64,000 nucleotides of DNA from Gammaproteobacteria bacterium. Lineage in GTDB: Bacteria; Pseudomonadota; Gammaproteobacteria; Eutrophobiales; Eutrophobiaceae. Where the stretch lies: assembly GCA_004297165.1 (NCBI GenBank), contig SCUJ01000011.1:1-64000 (forward strand). Direction: 5' to 3'. Below, in pieces: positions 21,847 to 31,268 of this stretch; the stretch's first letter is position 1; every line of letters starts with the position of its first letter. Below the pieces are notes generated by a model. The model was not told where the DNA came from. It worked only from the letters and a program-made list of their open reading frames with translations, and searched no databases. The position numbers were made by a program, and so were the translations under genes.

Positions 21847-23220
21847 TTATTCGTTCACTGCGGATATGGCATCGCTCTCTGCCAATACCGCTGCCACGCT
21901 CCTCGGCCAGGGACTGTTTTTCCTGGCATATTCTGGCAATTTCGCAATCCCAGCCATGGCCGCCTCGCGATTGGCAAAAGATCCGGTCAACAAGAGATAC
22001 CAGGCGCGGTTGTCCCTCCTCGCCTTCACCAGGGACAGATTCCCGGTCAGGGCCGGTTCGAATTCCAGAAACCGCCTGATGGTATGCAATTCATGCGCGC
22101 CGATGAGCTGGATCACGTAGCTGTCCCCCGGCAGCGGCGCGAGCGATTCCTCGCCCAGCACGGCCGGAAATCCGGGTAATGCCTGCGTCTGTGTAACAGG
22201 CGTTCGCGGCGCCTCGGCGACTGCCGCGAACGTAGCTGTCTCTGGTGCTTGGGGCTGTACGGTTTGGGCAAGCGGGGCTTCAGTTGGCGCCCTCGCTGGA
22301 GGTGGAATCGATGCCAGGGGGCGTGGCTGGATGTGGACCGGGGCTATCCGTACTGTTTGATCCACTTCGGTCTTGTCTTTCCTTAAGCTTATGATCAACA
22401 AAAGTGCGATTACCATGATGGTAACAAACCCCGCTAGCACAAAGCGGCTGTGTAATCCTGGCAAAGTGATGCCGCGATCAACCATTGAAGTTCGAGTTTG
22501 CGGCGGCCGTACGGCCTGCCTTGTGAGTTTATTGATTCTGGCCGGCAAACCCCCTGAGACCACGGCAATATCGTCGCCCAGTTGCCGGTCGATCAAATCG
22601 CCAGGGAGACTGCAGGCCGCAAGTCGATATGCAATGTAAGCGCTGACCTCGGCCGGGACAAGAGGCTTAATCTGGACGAGATGAGTGACGCCCTGCGACG
22701 CGCCCGGCGCGCCGACGCAAGCCACCCGCTGTTCTATATCGCCATGCCCTGCAAGGATGATCCGGTAGTAGCTTTCCCGGTAGCGAATCTGCGCGAGCCG
22801 GAGCAGGACCTGCAACTGCGGCGCAAGCAACAGTTCGACATTATCCACGATAATCAGCGGTTGCAGGCCCTGTTCCTCCATTTGTTTCAGGTTCCTGACC
22901 AACCGATCGTCAAATTGCCCGTCGGACGGATGTTCGTTCAGGACCCCGGCGAGGATCGCATCGGGATCGGATGAAGGGGCGGCGGCGATCAGCCGTACGC
23001 TCCAGGGCCTGTCCGCGCGTGTGGCAAGGTAGCGGCACAAGGCGCTGACGCCGGAACCGCGCGGCCCCGTAATCAGTATCAGTTGCCGGCTGTTTTGCAA
23101 CAGATGCCGGATAACCTGGAGATTTTGTTGCAAGACTGGGGAAAGAAAATAAATGTCATCCAAAAATTCCGGAAACGGCTCATGCGTTGCGGTGACGCGG
23201 CCAAGTTCTGTCTTCTTCAC
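21847..23220 (-). CDS. AAA-ATPase/SPOR protein, DamX-like
   Basis: LILITGPRGSGVSALCRYLA, single TM, C-terminal SPOR-like region YVIQLIGAHELHTIRRFLEF. GTG start at 23220 avoids overlap with dgt. Confidence 0.85.
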   Translation of the reverse strand: MKKTELGRVTATHEPFPEFLDDIYFLSPVLQQNLQVIRHLLQNSRQLILITGPRGSGVSALCRYLATRADRPWSVRLIAAAPSSDPDAILAGVLNEHPSDGQFDDRLVRNLKQMEEQGLQPLIIVDNVELLLAPQLQVLLRLAQIRYRESYYRIILAGHGDIEQRVACVGAPGASQGVTHLVQIKPLVPAEVSAYIAYRLAACSLPGDLIDRQLGDDIAVVSGGLPARINKLTRQAVRPPQTRTSMVDRGITLPGLHSRFVLAGFVTIMVIALLLIISLRKDKTEVDQTVRIAPVHIQPRPLASIPPPARAPTEAPLAQTVQPQAPETATFAAVAEAPRTPVTQTQALPGFPAVLGEESLAPLPGDSYVIQLIGAHELHTIRRFLEFEPALTGNLSLVKARRDNRAWYLLLTGSFANREAAMAGIAKLPEYARKNSPWPRSVAAVLAESDAISAVNE

Positions 23221-23233
23221 GGCGTCCCCTGCA

Positions 23234-24412
23234 TCAGAGATGGTTGATCGTGGCGTCGAGGAACCGCGCATGTCCATCGTGCGCGCCATAAAGACGCTCG
23301 TATTCCGCGATGGCGAACCGATCGGTCATGCCTGCGATATAGTCGGCGATCCGGCGTTGCAGGACATCCCGCCCATACCCCTGATCTCGTTCCGCATCTT
23401 GTTCGCGAAACCCTTCCGGCATTTGTTCAGGCGCGCTGCAATAGGCCCCAAACAGAGACCTGATGATGACCGCAGCCTTGCGCGTCATGTTTATCACATA
23501 CTCATGCCGATACAGATTTGCCCGTAAAAAACGTTTAAGCTCCAGTTGCATCTCACCCATATCGGGACTTAAAACCACCAGCGATTCCCCGGCGCCGCGC
23601 ACATCGTCGATGGTCCGCGGAGTATGCGCAGCTATTTTTACCAGGGTCGCGGAGATTAAATCCATGACCTGTCGATTGATCATTCCCCTGATTACTTCGT
23701 GTGTCAGACGCCGGGAAGTCAAACCTGGCCATTGCTTGACCGTCGCGTCGTGATGCGTCCGAAACAGCCGGCATTGCCGCAATTGCTCCACCGTAATCAA
23801 ACCGGAGCGCAGACCATCATCGACATCGTGGTTGTTATAGGCAATCTCATCGGCGAAATTGGCGACTTGCGCCTCCAATCCCGGTTGTGTCCCGTTCAGA
23901 AATCGCGCGCCGAGATCGCCTAGGGAGGCGGCGTCCATCCTTGAACAATGCTTGAGAATGCCTTCTCTCGTTTCGAAACAAAGATTAAGTCCCGGGAAAG
24001 CCGCGTATTTCTCTTCCAGCCGATCCACGACCCGCAAGGACTGCATGTTATGTTCAAACCCGCCATGATCCTTCATGCACTCGTTCAGGATATCCTGGCC
24101 CGCATGACCGAAGGGGGTATGGCCGAGGTCGTGCGCAAGACAGATCGCCTCGGTCAGGTCCTCATCGAGTTCCAACGCCCTGGCGATGGTCCTGCCAATC
24201 TGCGAAACCTCCAGCGAGTGCGTCAGACGCGTCCGGAACATGTCCCCTTCATGGTTTACGAACACCTGGGTCTTGTATTCCAGACGGCGGAATGCTGATG
24301 AATGAATAACGCGATCGCGATCCCGCTGGAATTCGCTACGCAGGAAAGGTCTTGTTTCGGGATACCGGCGGCCCCGGGAATTCTCCGTACTGGCGGCATA
24401 GGCGGCCGGCAT
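23234..24412 (-). CDS. dgt: dGTPase-like triphosphohydrolase
   Basis: [55 protein letters not shown]. Confidence 0.93.
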   Translation of the reverse strand: MPAAYAASTENSRGRRYPETRPFLRSEFQRDRDRVIHSSAFRRLEYKTQVFVNHEGDMFRTRLTHSLEVSQIGRTIARALELDEDLTEAICLAHDLGHTPFGHAGQDILNECMKDHGGFEHNMQSLRVVDRLEEKYAAFPGLNLCFETREGILKHCSRMDAASLGDLGARFLNGTQPGLEAQVANFADEIAYNNHDVDDGLRSGLITVEQLRQCRLFRTHHDATVKQWPGLTSRRLTHEVIRGMINRQVMDLISATLVKIAAHTPRTIDDVRGAGESLVVLSPDMGEMQLELKRFLRANLYRHEYVINMTRKAAVIIRSLFGAYCSAPEQMPEGFREQDAERDQGYGRDVLQRRIADYIAGMTDRFAIAEYERLYGAHDGHARFLDATINHL

Positions 24413-24417
24413 CTAAC

Positions 24418-25506
24418 TCAGCCTCCGGTGGCGCCGAATTCGCTCAAGGTCTCGGCCAGCAATTTTTCTTCGTACTGATCGGTAAGAAAAGCCGCGCCGA
24501 TCTCATGCAATAACACGAGAAACAGCCGGGCGCTTCTGGCCTTCTTGTCGATGGCCATGGTCGATCTGAGTGTTTCTGCCGCCAAGCCGGCCGGCAATAC
24601 CAATGGCAATCCGGCCCGCTCCTGGATCCGTTTCAGGCGCCCCATCGATTCCCGCGTGAGCCAGCCATGACGGCACGAGACATCGGCGGCCATCAGCATG
24701 CCGATCGCTACTGCTTCACCGTGCAGAAATTTAGTATATGCGGTTGCGGTCTCGATGGCGTGCCCGAAGGTATGACCGAAATTCAAGAGCGCCCTGACGT
24801 TTTGTTCTGTCTCATCCAGGGAGACGATTTCGGCCTTGTTGCGGCAGGATTGTTCAATGGCATGGGCGAGACAACCTTGATCCCTTGCCAGAAGTCCATC
24901 CAGGTTCTCTTCCAGCCAGGCGAAAAATGCCTGGTCGCGAATGATTCCGTATTTTATGACTTCGGCAAGGCCCGCACGGAGTTCCCGATCCGGGAGCGTC
25001 GCCAGCGTACGCGTATCCGCCAGCACGGCCACCGGTTGGTAGAATACGCCAATCATATTCTTACCCAAGGCATGGTTCACCGCCGTCTTGCCTCCCACCG
25101 AGGAATCCACCTGGGCAAGAAGCGTGGTCGGGACCTGGATATAATCGACGCCGCGTTGATAGCAGGCGGCCGCAAATCCCGTAATGTCGCCGATCACGCC
25201 GCCACCCAGCGCCACCAGGAGGCAATCCCGACTGAATCCCAACTCCAGAAGTCGGGTTATGACCGCATTGAGGGCGTCGAGTGTCTTGTACTTCTCACCA
25301 TCTTCGAGAGTCACACTCCCGATATTGCATCCGGACAGAGCTGTCATGACCTGGTCCAGGTACAAGGGGGCAACGGTCCTGTTGCTTACCACCATGACCT
25401 GTTTCCTGCGGCATATCCGCGCCCAAAGGTCTTTTACGCCAAGCAAGTCTTCGCCGATGAATAGGGGATAGCTGCGGTCCCCGAGACTGACCTGCATCTC
25501 TTTCAT
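24418..25506 (-). CDS. aroB: 3-dehydroquinate synthase
   Basis: ALGGGVIGDITGFAAACYQRGVDYIQVPTTLLAQVDSSVGGKTAVNH; start MKEMQVSLGDRSYP at 25506 fits aroK overlap. Confidence 0.97.
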   Translation of the reverse strand: MKEMQVSLGDRSYPLFIGEDLLGVKDLWARICRRKQVMVVSNRTVAPLYLDQVMTALSGCNIGSVTLEDGEKYKTLDALNAVITRLLELGFSRDCLLVALGGGVIGDITGFAAACYQRGVDYIQVPTTLLAQVDSSVGGKTAVNHALGKNMIGVFYQPVAVLADTRTLATLPDRELRAGLAEVIKYGIIRDQAFFAWLEENLDGLLARDQGCLAHAIEQSCRNKAEIVSLDETEQNVRALLNFGHTFGHAIETATAYTKFLHGEAVAIGMLMAADVSCRHGWLTRESMGRLKRIQERAGLPLVLPAGLAAETLRSTMAIDKKARSARLFLVLLHEIGAAFLTDQYEEKLLAETLSEFGATGG

Positions 25507-26021
25507 AGGGCGTTTAACTTTCTGCATATCTTGTTGACGATTTGTTTTGCCGTCTGCTTGTCGGTAGTGACGACCCAATCGGCCAGTTCTTCGTAGATCG
25601 GTTCGCGTTTCGCAAGAATCTCACGGATCCGGCCCAATCTGTCGGACGTTTGCAGCAGTGGCCGGCGATTATCTTTCGCGGTCCTGCGCAGCAACTGATC
25701 CGGATTGGCCTTCAGGTAGATAACGCAACCCCGTTCCGAAAGATATTTCCTGCTGGTCTTGTCAAGGATTGCTCCACCACCCGTCGCCAGCACAATACCT
25801 TGCTGTCTGGTCAATTCCTCGATCACCCTGGATTCGCGCCGGCGGAAACCGTCCTCACCCTCAATCTCGAAGATCAGGTCAATCGCCGCGCCGGTTCGTT
25901 GCACGATGACGGTATCGGAATCTATAAACTTCCGGCCGGTACGTTCCGCGAGCAGTTTCCCGATTGTCGTCTTGCCGACCCCCATCGGGCCGGTCAGAAA
26001 TATGTTATCTGCCGTCTTCAT
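25503..26021 (-). CDS. aroK: Shikimate kinase
   Basis: IFLTGPMGVGKTTIGKLLAERTGRKFIDSD; ATGGGAILD. Confidence 0.96.
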   Translation of the reverse strand: MKTADNIFLTGPMGVGKTTIGKLLAERTGRKFIDSDTVIVQRTGAAIDLIFEIEGEDGFRRRESRVIEELTRQQGIVLATGGGAILDKTSRKYLSERGCVIYLKANPDQLLRRTAKDNRRPLLQTSDRLGRIREILAKREPIYEELADWVVTTDKQTAKQIVNKICRKLNAL

Positions 26022-26085
26022 CGCGATTACCGCACATCTTTATCGTTGAGCGAAATTATGCGGTTTAAATCCGAATCCTCATCAA

Positions 26086-26122
26086 AAAAAAAGATGCAGT
26101 CTGGTTAAGACTGCATCTTTTT
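26086..26122. terminator. Bidirectional-looking intrinsic terminator between pilQ and aroK
   Basis: AAAAAGATGCAGTCT-ggtta-AGACTGCATCTTTTT, near-perfect stem flanked by A and T runs. Confidence 0.85.
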
Positions 26123-26141
26123 ACTCTTGCGCGTCTGCCGG

Positions 26142-28256
26142 TCAGATCTTCAAATCGTCGCTGAGGATCCGGGGCGTAACGAAGATCAGCAGTTCATTCC
26201 GCGTATTCCTGATGCGGCTGTTTTTGAAGAGAAATCCAACGTAGGGCAGGTCCCCGAAGAAGGGTACGCGATCAGAATCGTTTCTGTCGACCTGGGTATA
26301 GACACCGCCGAGCACGACGGTTTCCCCATCGTTGACCAAGACCTGTGTTGTGACGTTCTTGGTGTTGATGATCGGAATGCCTGACTGAGTCGAAGCGCCT
26401 TGGGAATCCTGATTCACGGTCAGGTCGAGGATAATCCGGTCGTCAGGGGTTATCTGTGGCGTGACCTTGAGCGAGAGCACCGCCTTCTGGAAGGAGGTAG
26501 ATGTCGCTCCGCTCGAGGTTGCTTCTTGATAAGGAATCTGGACACCCGACTCGATAGTCGCAGTGGTCTTGTTAGCCGTAATGATCTTGGGGTTGGCGAT
26601 ATCCTCGCCTCGGCCTTCGGCCAGAAGCGCCGATAACTCGAGTTGCAGGAGGTATGAGCCTACCTTGCCCACCGCGAAACCTATGCCGCTGGTTCCAGCG
26701 ACAGGGAGATTGACCAGAAAATCGTCTGCGGTAGGCTCCAGATCGAATATGGCATCGCTACCCACAGTCGCCGTACCGTTATTAGTCATGGCATCGACGG
26801 AGCGCTTACTGTAACCGAATTGCACGCCGAGATCCCTCGAGAAGGACTCGTCTGCATTGACGATACGCGATTCGATCATTACCTGCCGGACGGGTATATC
26901 TAGTTTGGCAATCATGTTCCGGATGGCCTCCAGGCTCGTGGCGACATCCTGGATAATCAGCGTATTCGTCCTGTCATCGATAGTGACATTACCCCGGCCG
27001 GACAACAACTTACTTTCGCTACCCTGGATCAACGAGGCCAGATCGCTCGCCTTGGCATAGTTGATCTGGATGAAGTCGGTCCGTAGCGGCGATAATTCCG
27101 TGACCTGCTGTTGTGATTCCAGTTCCAGTTTTTCGCGCGCGGCGATTTCCTCTGTCGGAGCAACCAGCATGACATTCCCATCCTTGCGCACGGCCAATCC
27201 CTTGGCTTTCAGGATGATGTCCAGGACCTGATCCCAGGGTACATTCCGCAATCTCAAGGTAACGCTGCCGGACACGGTATCTGTAGCCACCAGATTGAAT
27301 CCGGTAAAGTCCGCGATCAATTGCAGTACGGCGCGGACCTCAATATTCTGGAAATTGAGCGATAACCGTTCCCCTGTATAACCGAATTTTTCCTTTTCCT
27401 GCGCCTGTTTTTCTTCCTGTGTCAGGGGCCTGACTTCAATTGTAAAGAGGTTGCCGGACTGATAGGCCATATGATCATATTGATCTGTTACGGTCGAAAT
27501 CAGCATCCGCGTTCCTCCGGCAACGCTGGAGGTATCGATCTCCTTCACCGGGGTCGCAAAATCGACAACATCAAGCCGTCGGTCAAGTTCTGCCGGCAAA
27601 TTGGTTGACATGAAATCCGCCACGATCTGGCCGGATTCCTGCCCCAGATTCACGCCCACAGATGGATCCGAAAGTGTGACGATAATTCGCCCTTCGCCGC
27701 CTTCGCCCCGGCGAAAATCGATTGCTTCGATCCTGCCGGCATCGCCGCCACTGGTTTCCCGCGCGCCAAGCGCAGGTTGCGCCGCGGCTGATGCGGCTGC
27801 GGGAGCCGCGCCCACGCCTGCCCCGAGAGTCATGAGTACCAGATTACCTTCGCTGGATATCTCATAAGAAACGGGGCGTACGAGGTTCACCACAACGCGT
27901 GTTCTTCCGCCGGCCTCGACCGCAGCTAGGCTGTGAGCCATGCCGATGCCTATACTTTGATTACGTTCCGCGAGATTCAACGATACACCAGGCAGATCCA
28001 CGGCAATCCTGGCCGGATTGTCGATGGTGAAATTAACGGGTTCGGACGACAGCGCCTCCGAAAATTTCAGGCTGATTTGAACCTTGTCTCCTGGCATCGA
28101 GGAATAACTGATATCGTCCAGGGTCACTGCTGCGTTCAGATTCGCACACGCCATCATACTGAAAGCAATCAGCGATAGTAGCCGACTATAGTTCATTACC
28201 GTTCTCCCGACGAATTGCTTGAACATTTCGGATCTCGTTAAAGTCATTTTACCCAC
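26142..28256 (-). CDS. pilQ: Type IV pilus secretin PilQ
   Basis: AMIN-like domains, VRAVLQLIADFTGFNLVATDTVSG, secretin C-terminus VPFFGDLPYVGFLFKN. Confidence 0.97.
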   Translation of the reverse strand: MGKMTLTRSEMFKQFVGRTVMNYSRLLSLIAFSMMACANLNAAVTLDDISYSSMPGDKVQISLKFSEALSSEPVNFTIDNPARIAVDLPGVSLNLAERNQSIGIGMAHSLAAVEAGGRTRVVVNLVRPVSYEISSEGNLVLMTLGAGVGAAPAAASAAAQPALGARETSGGDAGRIEAIDFRRGEGGEGRIIVTLSDPSVGVNLGQESGQIVADFMSTNLPAELDRRLDVVDFATPVKEIDTSSVAGGTRMLISTVTDQYDHMAYQSGNLFTIEVRPLTQEEKQAQEKEKFGYTGERLSLNFQNIEVRAVLQLIADFTGFNLVATDTVSGSVTLRLRNVPWDQVLDIILKAKGLAVRKDGNVMLVAPTEEIAAREKLELESQQQVTELSPLRTDFIQINYAKASDLASLIQGSESKLLSGRGNVTIDDRTNTLIIQDVATSLEAIRNMIAKLDIPVRQVMIESRIVNADESFSRDLGVQFGYSKRSVDAMTNNGTATVGSDAIFDLEPTADDFLVNLPVAGTSGIGFAVGKVGSYLLQLELSALLAEGRGEDIANPKIITANKTTATIESGVQIPYQEATSSGATSTSFQKAVLSLKVTPQITPDDRIILDLTVNQDSQGASTQSGIPIINTKNVTTQVLVNDGETVVLGGVYTQVDRNDSDRVPFFGDLPYVGFLFKNSRIRNTRNELLIFVTPRILSDDLKI

Positions 28257-28267
28257 CCCGTAGTGTT

Positions 28268-28846
28268 TTACTCTTCACCAGCCAGCGCAATGGCCGCCTC
28301 GCGTTCTTCCCAGCGTCCCTGACTATTTCTGACAATTTCACGCAGCTCTATCCTGTCCTCGAAAATGTTGACAATCTTGCCCACATTTCTGCCCATATAA
28401 TTGCCGACCTTTACCGGCGAGACATTGCCATCGGGATCCCTGACGATCCCCCATGTCACACCCTCGTTCTCCATGATGCCAACCATCTTGAGGCTGTCGA
28501 GTTCGTATTTTTCCAGTTCCTCACGATTGCGATCTCGCAACTGCTTTTCCATCTCTTCGCTCAGACCAGCGTTCTCATCCACTTCCACCTCAGTCACCCG
28601 CACCTGATAGAAAGACTCGAAAGGATCCGTCTTGCCTTCCTTGCCGGACATATAGGCATAGGCTTCGTAGGGTTTAATCTCGGGGAGTGGTTCGATGCGC
28701 CCGCCTGGCCGAGCCAGGACTTCGTCACGCCAACCATTCAGATCGGGATCCGAGGTAATATCCCTGCTGACACAGCCACCAGTCAGCAACACCACGGGCA
28801 ACACTAACCCCACTGATATCAACCTTGTGTTCGGTAGAATATACAT
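28268..28846 (-). CDS. pilP: Type IV pilus lipoprotein PilP
   Basis: Lipobox-like LTGGC; PVKVGNYMGRNVGKIVNIFEDRIELREIV; operon position. Confidence 0.93.
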   Translation of the reverse strand: MYILPNTRLISVGLVLPVVLLTGGCVSRDITSDPDLNGWRDEVLARPGGRIEPLPEIKPYEAYAYMSGKEGKTDPFESFYQVRVTEVEVDENAGLSEEMEKQLRDRNREELEKYELDSLKMVGIMENEGVTWGIVRDPDGNVSPVKVGNYMGRNVGKIVNIFEDRIELREIVRNSQGRWEEREAAIALAGEE

Positions 28847-28848
28847 GG

Positions 28849-29451
28849 CTAACCCTCTTCTTCTTCGAGGGCGCGATACGTCTTGGCGACCGCGGTCATG
28901 CTCAACACATTACCCCCCGTATTCGCATTTGCCAGAGCAATTTTGATATCGTGTGTGGTCACGATTCTGGGCAGGGCTGCGACGCCGCTGATGAATTCCC
29001 CCAGTTGATGATAGGTCCCGCGCACCTGTATGTTAATAGGCGTTTCCGAATAAAACTCGCTCTGTTTTTCCGGTTGCGGCTGGAACAGATCGAATTCCAA
29101 CCCGGCCGCGAGACCGGTCTGCGAGACATCCACAATAAGGCCCGCGATCTCGGTCTTGTTGGGCAATTGCCGGATCATGTCGCCAAAGGATTGCTCCATT
29201 TCCTTCATCTGCTCCTTTAGCGCATCGAGATTCGCGGCCTTGCGTTGCTTGGTCTCGAAAGTGGTTTTCAATTCCTGCTCCTTGGTCTCCTCGCCGGCCA
29301 GGGTTTCGCGTTGCTTGCTGACATCGAAATGCCACCCGGCATAGAGAATCGCGGCAAAAACAATAACCGCCACCACTAGTTGATATAGAATCGGCCACAA
29401 GCCGGGATTGTTCGGATCCAGATTCTTGATCTCGTTCAAGATGTTCTTCAT
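28849..29451 (-). CDS. pilO: Type IV pilus assembly protein PilO
   Basis: Single TM, coiled coil, operon position, YHQLGEFISGVAALPRIVTTHD. Confidence 0.94.
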   Translation of the reverse strand: MKNILNEIKNLDPNNPGLWPILYQLVVAVIVFAAILYAGWHFDVSKQRETLAGEETKEQELKTTFETKQRKAANLDALKEQMKEMEQSFGDMIRQLPNKTEIAGLIVDVSQTGLAAGLEFDLFQPQPEKQSEFYSETPINIQVRGTYHQLGEFISGVAALPRIVTTHDIKIALANANTGGNVLSMTAVAKTYRALEEEEG

Positions 29452-30017
29452 GCGCCGTCCCCTTCCTCTTCAGCACTTGGTATCACCTGCTGGAAACGCA
29501 GGGTAAAACCGCTAATCCGTGTACCATTGGCGTCTCGCGCCTGAATGATGTCTACGGCCGGATTGGCCAGCCATTCCGAAGCCTCCAGATTTCGCAGGAA
29601 CGACGACACCCTCGCATTGGACTGGGCTTCGCCGGTGATTGTGATATTGTTAGCCTGCTGAGTGACGGAGGTAACACTGACGCCTTCCGGTAAGCTGTCG
29701 ACAAGTTCATCGAAGAATCTCACGATCAAGGGCCGGTTGCCCTGCAACTGTTCAATCGCGCGCATACGGTCCAACAGACGCTGCTTCTCCATCTCCAGCT
29801 GCTCAATCTCTTTGATTTTGGCGTCCAACTTGGCCGTTTCATCGACGATAAACTGGTTTCGTCCCTGTTGACCCTCGATTAATTGACCATGGAACCAGTG
29901 AATCATGAACCAGACGACCACGCCGACAACCGCCGCGACGCCCAGCAGTTGTACAAATTCCTTCTGTTTTTCCTTCCGTTTCGCTTCCCGCCAGGGAAGT
30001 AGATTAATCTTGGCCAT
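29448..30017 (-). CDS. pilN: Type IV pilus assembly protein PilN
   Basis: INLLPWREAKRKEKQKEF. Confidence 0.95.
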   Translation of the reverse strand: MAKINLLPWREAKRKEKQKEFVQLLGVAAVVGVVVWFMIHWFHGQLIEGQQGRNQFIVDETAKLDAKIKEIEQLEMEKQRLLDRMRAIEQLQGNRPLIVRFFDELVDSLPEGVSVTSVTQQANNITITGEAQSNARVSSFLRNLEASEWLANPAVDIIQARDANGTRISGFTLRFQQVIPSAEEEGDGA

Positions 30018-31078
30018 CAGTCGAAACTCCTCAATGCCAATCCACAGGAAACCATCAGCGCCGGCGCGTCATTGGCCAAGGACTGTGCCGAGACTCTAGA
30101 TGACACCGACATATCGGCGAATGGATTGGCCACTATTGTCGGTATGCCGATCTTTGCCTCCACCAACTCGGCGATCCCGCTTATCGAGGCGCACCCTCCA
30201 GCCAGAATCAGATGATCGATGTTCGAAATCTGACTTGCGGAATAGAAAAACTGTTGGGCGCGACTGATTTGCTGGCTGATTGAATCCTTGAACGGCTCCA
30301 ACACTTCGGGGATGTAGTTGTCCGGAAGGCCGCCCTGGCGTTTGGCGAGACCTGCCTCCTCATAGGACAGACCGTAGCGGCGCTGGATGTCCTCGGTGAG
30401 CTGCGCCCCGCCGAATTGTTGTTCCCGGGAATAGATAATCTTCATCTTATCCAGCACGCTGAAGGTGGTCACCGTCGAACCGATGTCCGCCACGGCGATA
30501 ATCTCGTCGCTCGGATCAGTAAACTTGCTGTTGGCGATCATCGCCACTGTATTTTCCAGCGCGAACTGCTCGACATCGACAATCTTGGCGTTCAACCCGC
30601 CCAGCTGCACGGCGCCAACCCTCAGATCGACATTGTCGCTACGTGACGCGGCGAGCAAGACGTCGATACGATCCGGGTTATCCGCGTTCGGGCCCTGCAC
30701 ATCAAAGTCCAGCGCGACTTCATTAAGCGGAAAGGGAATATATTGATCCGCTTCCACCTGGATCTGACTCTCGAGTTCGGCATCGGTCAGGTTGGCGGGC
30801 ATGGTGATAATCTTGGTTATCACGGATGATCCGGCGACAGCGACCGCAGCGTCCTTGGTCTTGGTGCCTGACTTTTTTACCGCCCGCGCGATTGCCTCGC
30901 CTACCGCATCCATATCAGTTATATTCTTGTCGACGACGGAATTCGGCGGCAGAGGCTCAACAGAGTAGCTTTCAACACGATAACTACCGCCACTCCGGCT
31001 AAGTTCAAGCAACTTAATTGCTGTTGCGCTGATATCAATCCCGATAATCGGAGTTGATTTTTTCTTACGCAGTTGCAC
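30017..31078 (-). CDS. pilM: Type IV pilus assembly protein PilM
   Basis: IIGIDISATAIKLLELSRSGG; actin-like ATPase motifs. Confidence 0.96.
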   Translation of the reverse strand: MQLRKKKSTPIIGIDISATAIKLLELSRSGGSYRVESYSVEPLPPNSVVDKNITDMDAVGEAIARAVKKSGTKTKDAAVAVAGSSVITKIITMPANLTDAELESQIQVEADQYIPFPLNEVALDFDVQGPNADNPDRIDVLLAASRSDNVDLRVGAVQLGGLNAKIVDVEQFALENTVAMIANSKFTDPSDEIIAVADIGSTVTTFSVLDKMKIIYSREQQFGGAQLTEDIQRRYGLSYEEAGLAKRQGGLPDNYIPEVLEPFKDSISQQISRAQQFFYSASQISNIDHLILAGGCASISGIAELVEAKIGIPTIVANPFADMSVSSRVSAQSLANDAPALMVSCGLALRSFD

Positions 31079-31268
31079 AGTTTTTTCCTTTTATCGTGGT
31101 GGGTTATATGCCTTTCATATAATACAACATTAACTTCTATCAGCAACTATAGTCAACTCTAATTTAAAAAACAAAGCCTTTGCAATCACCGCGAAAAAAC
31201 AAGGTGAAAATCGAAATAATTCCACAAAAGCAATACATATTGGAGCTTGATCTTGTAATCTACACAAC

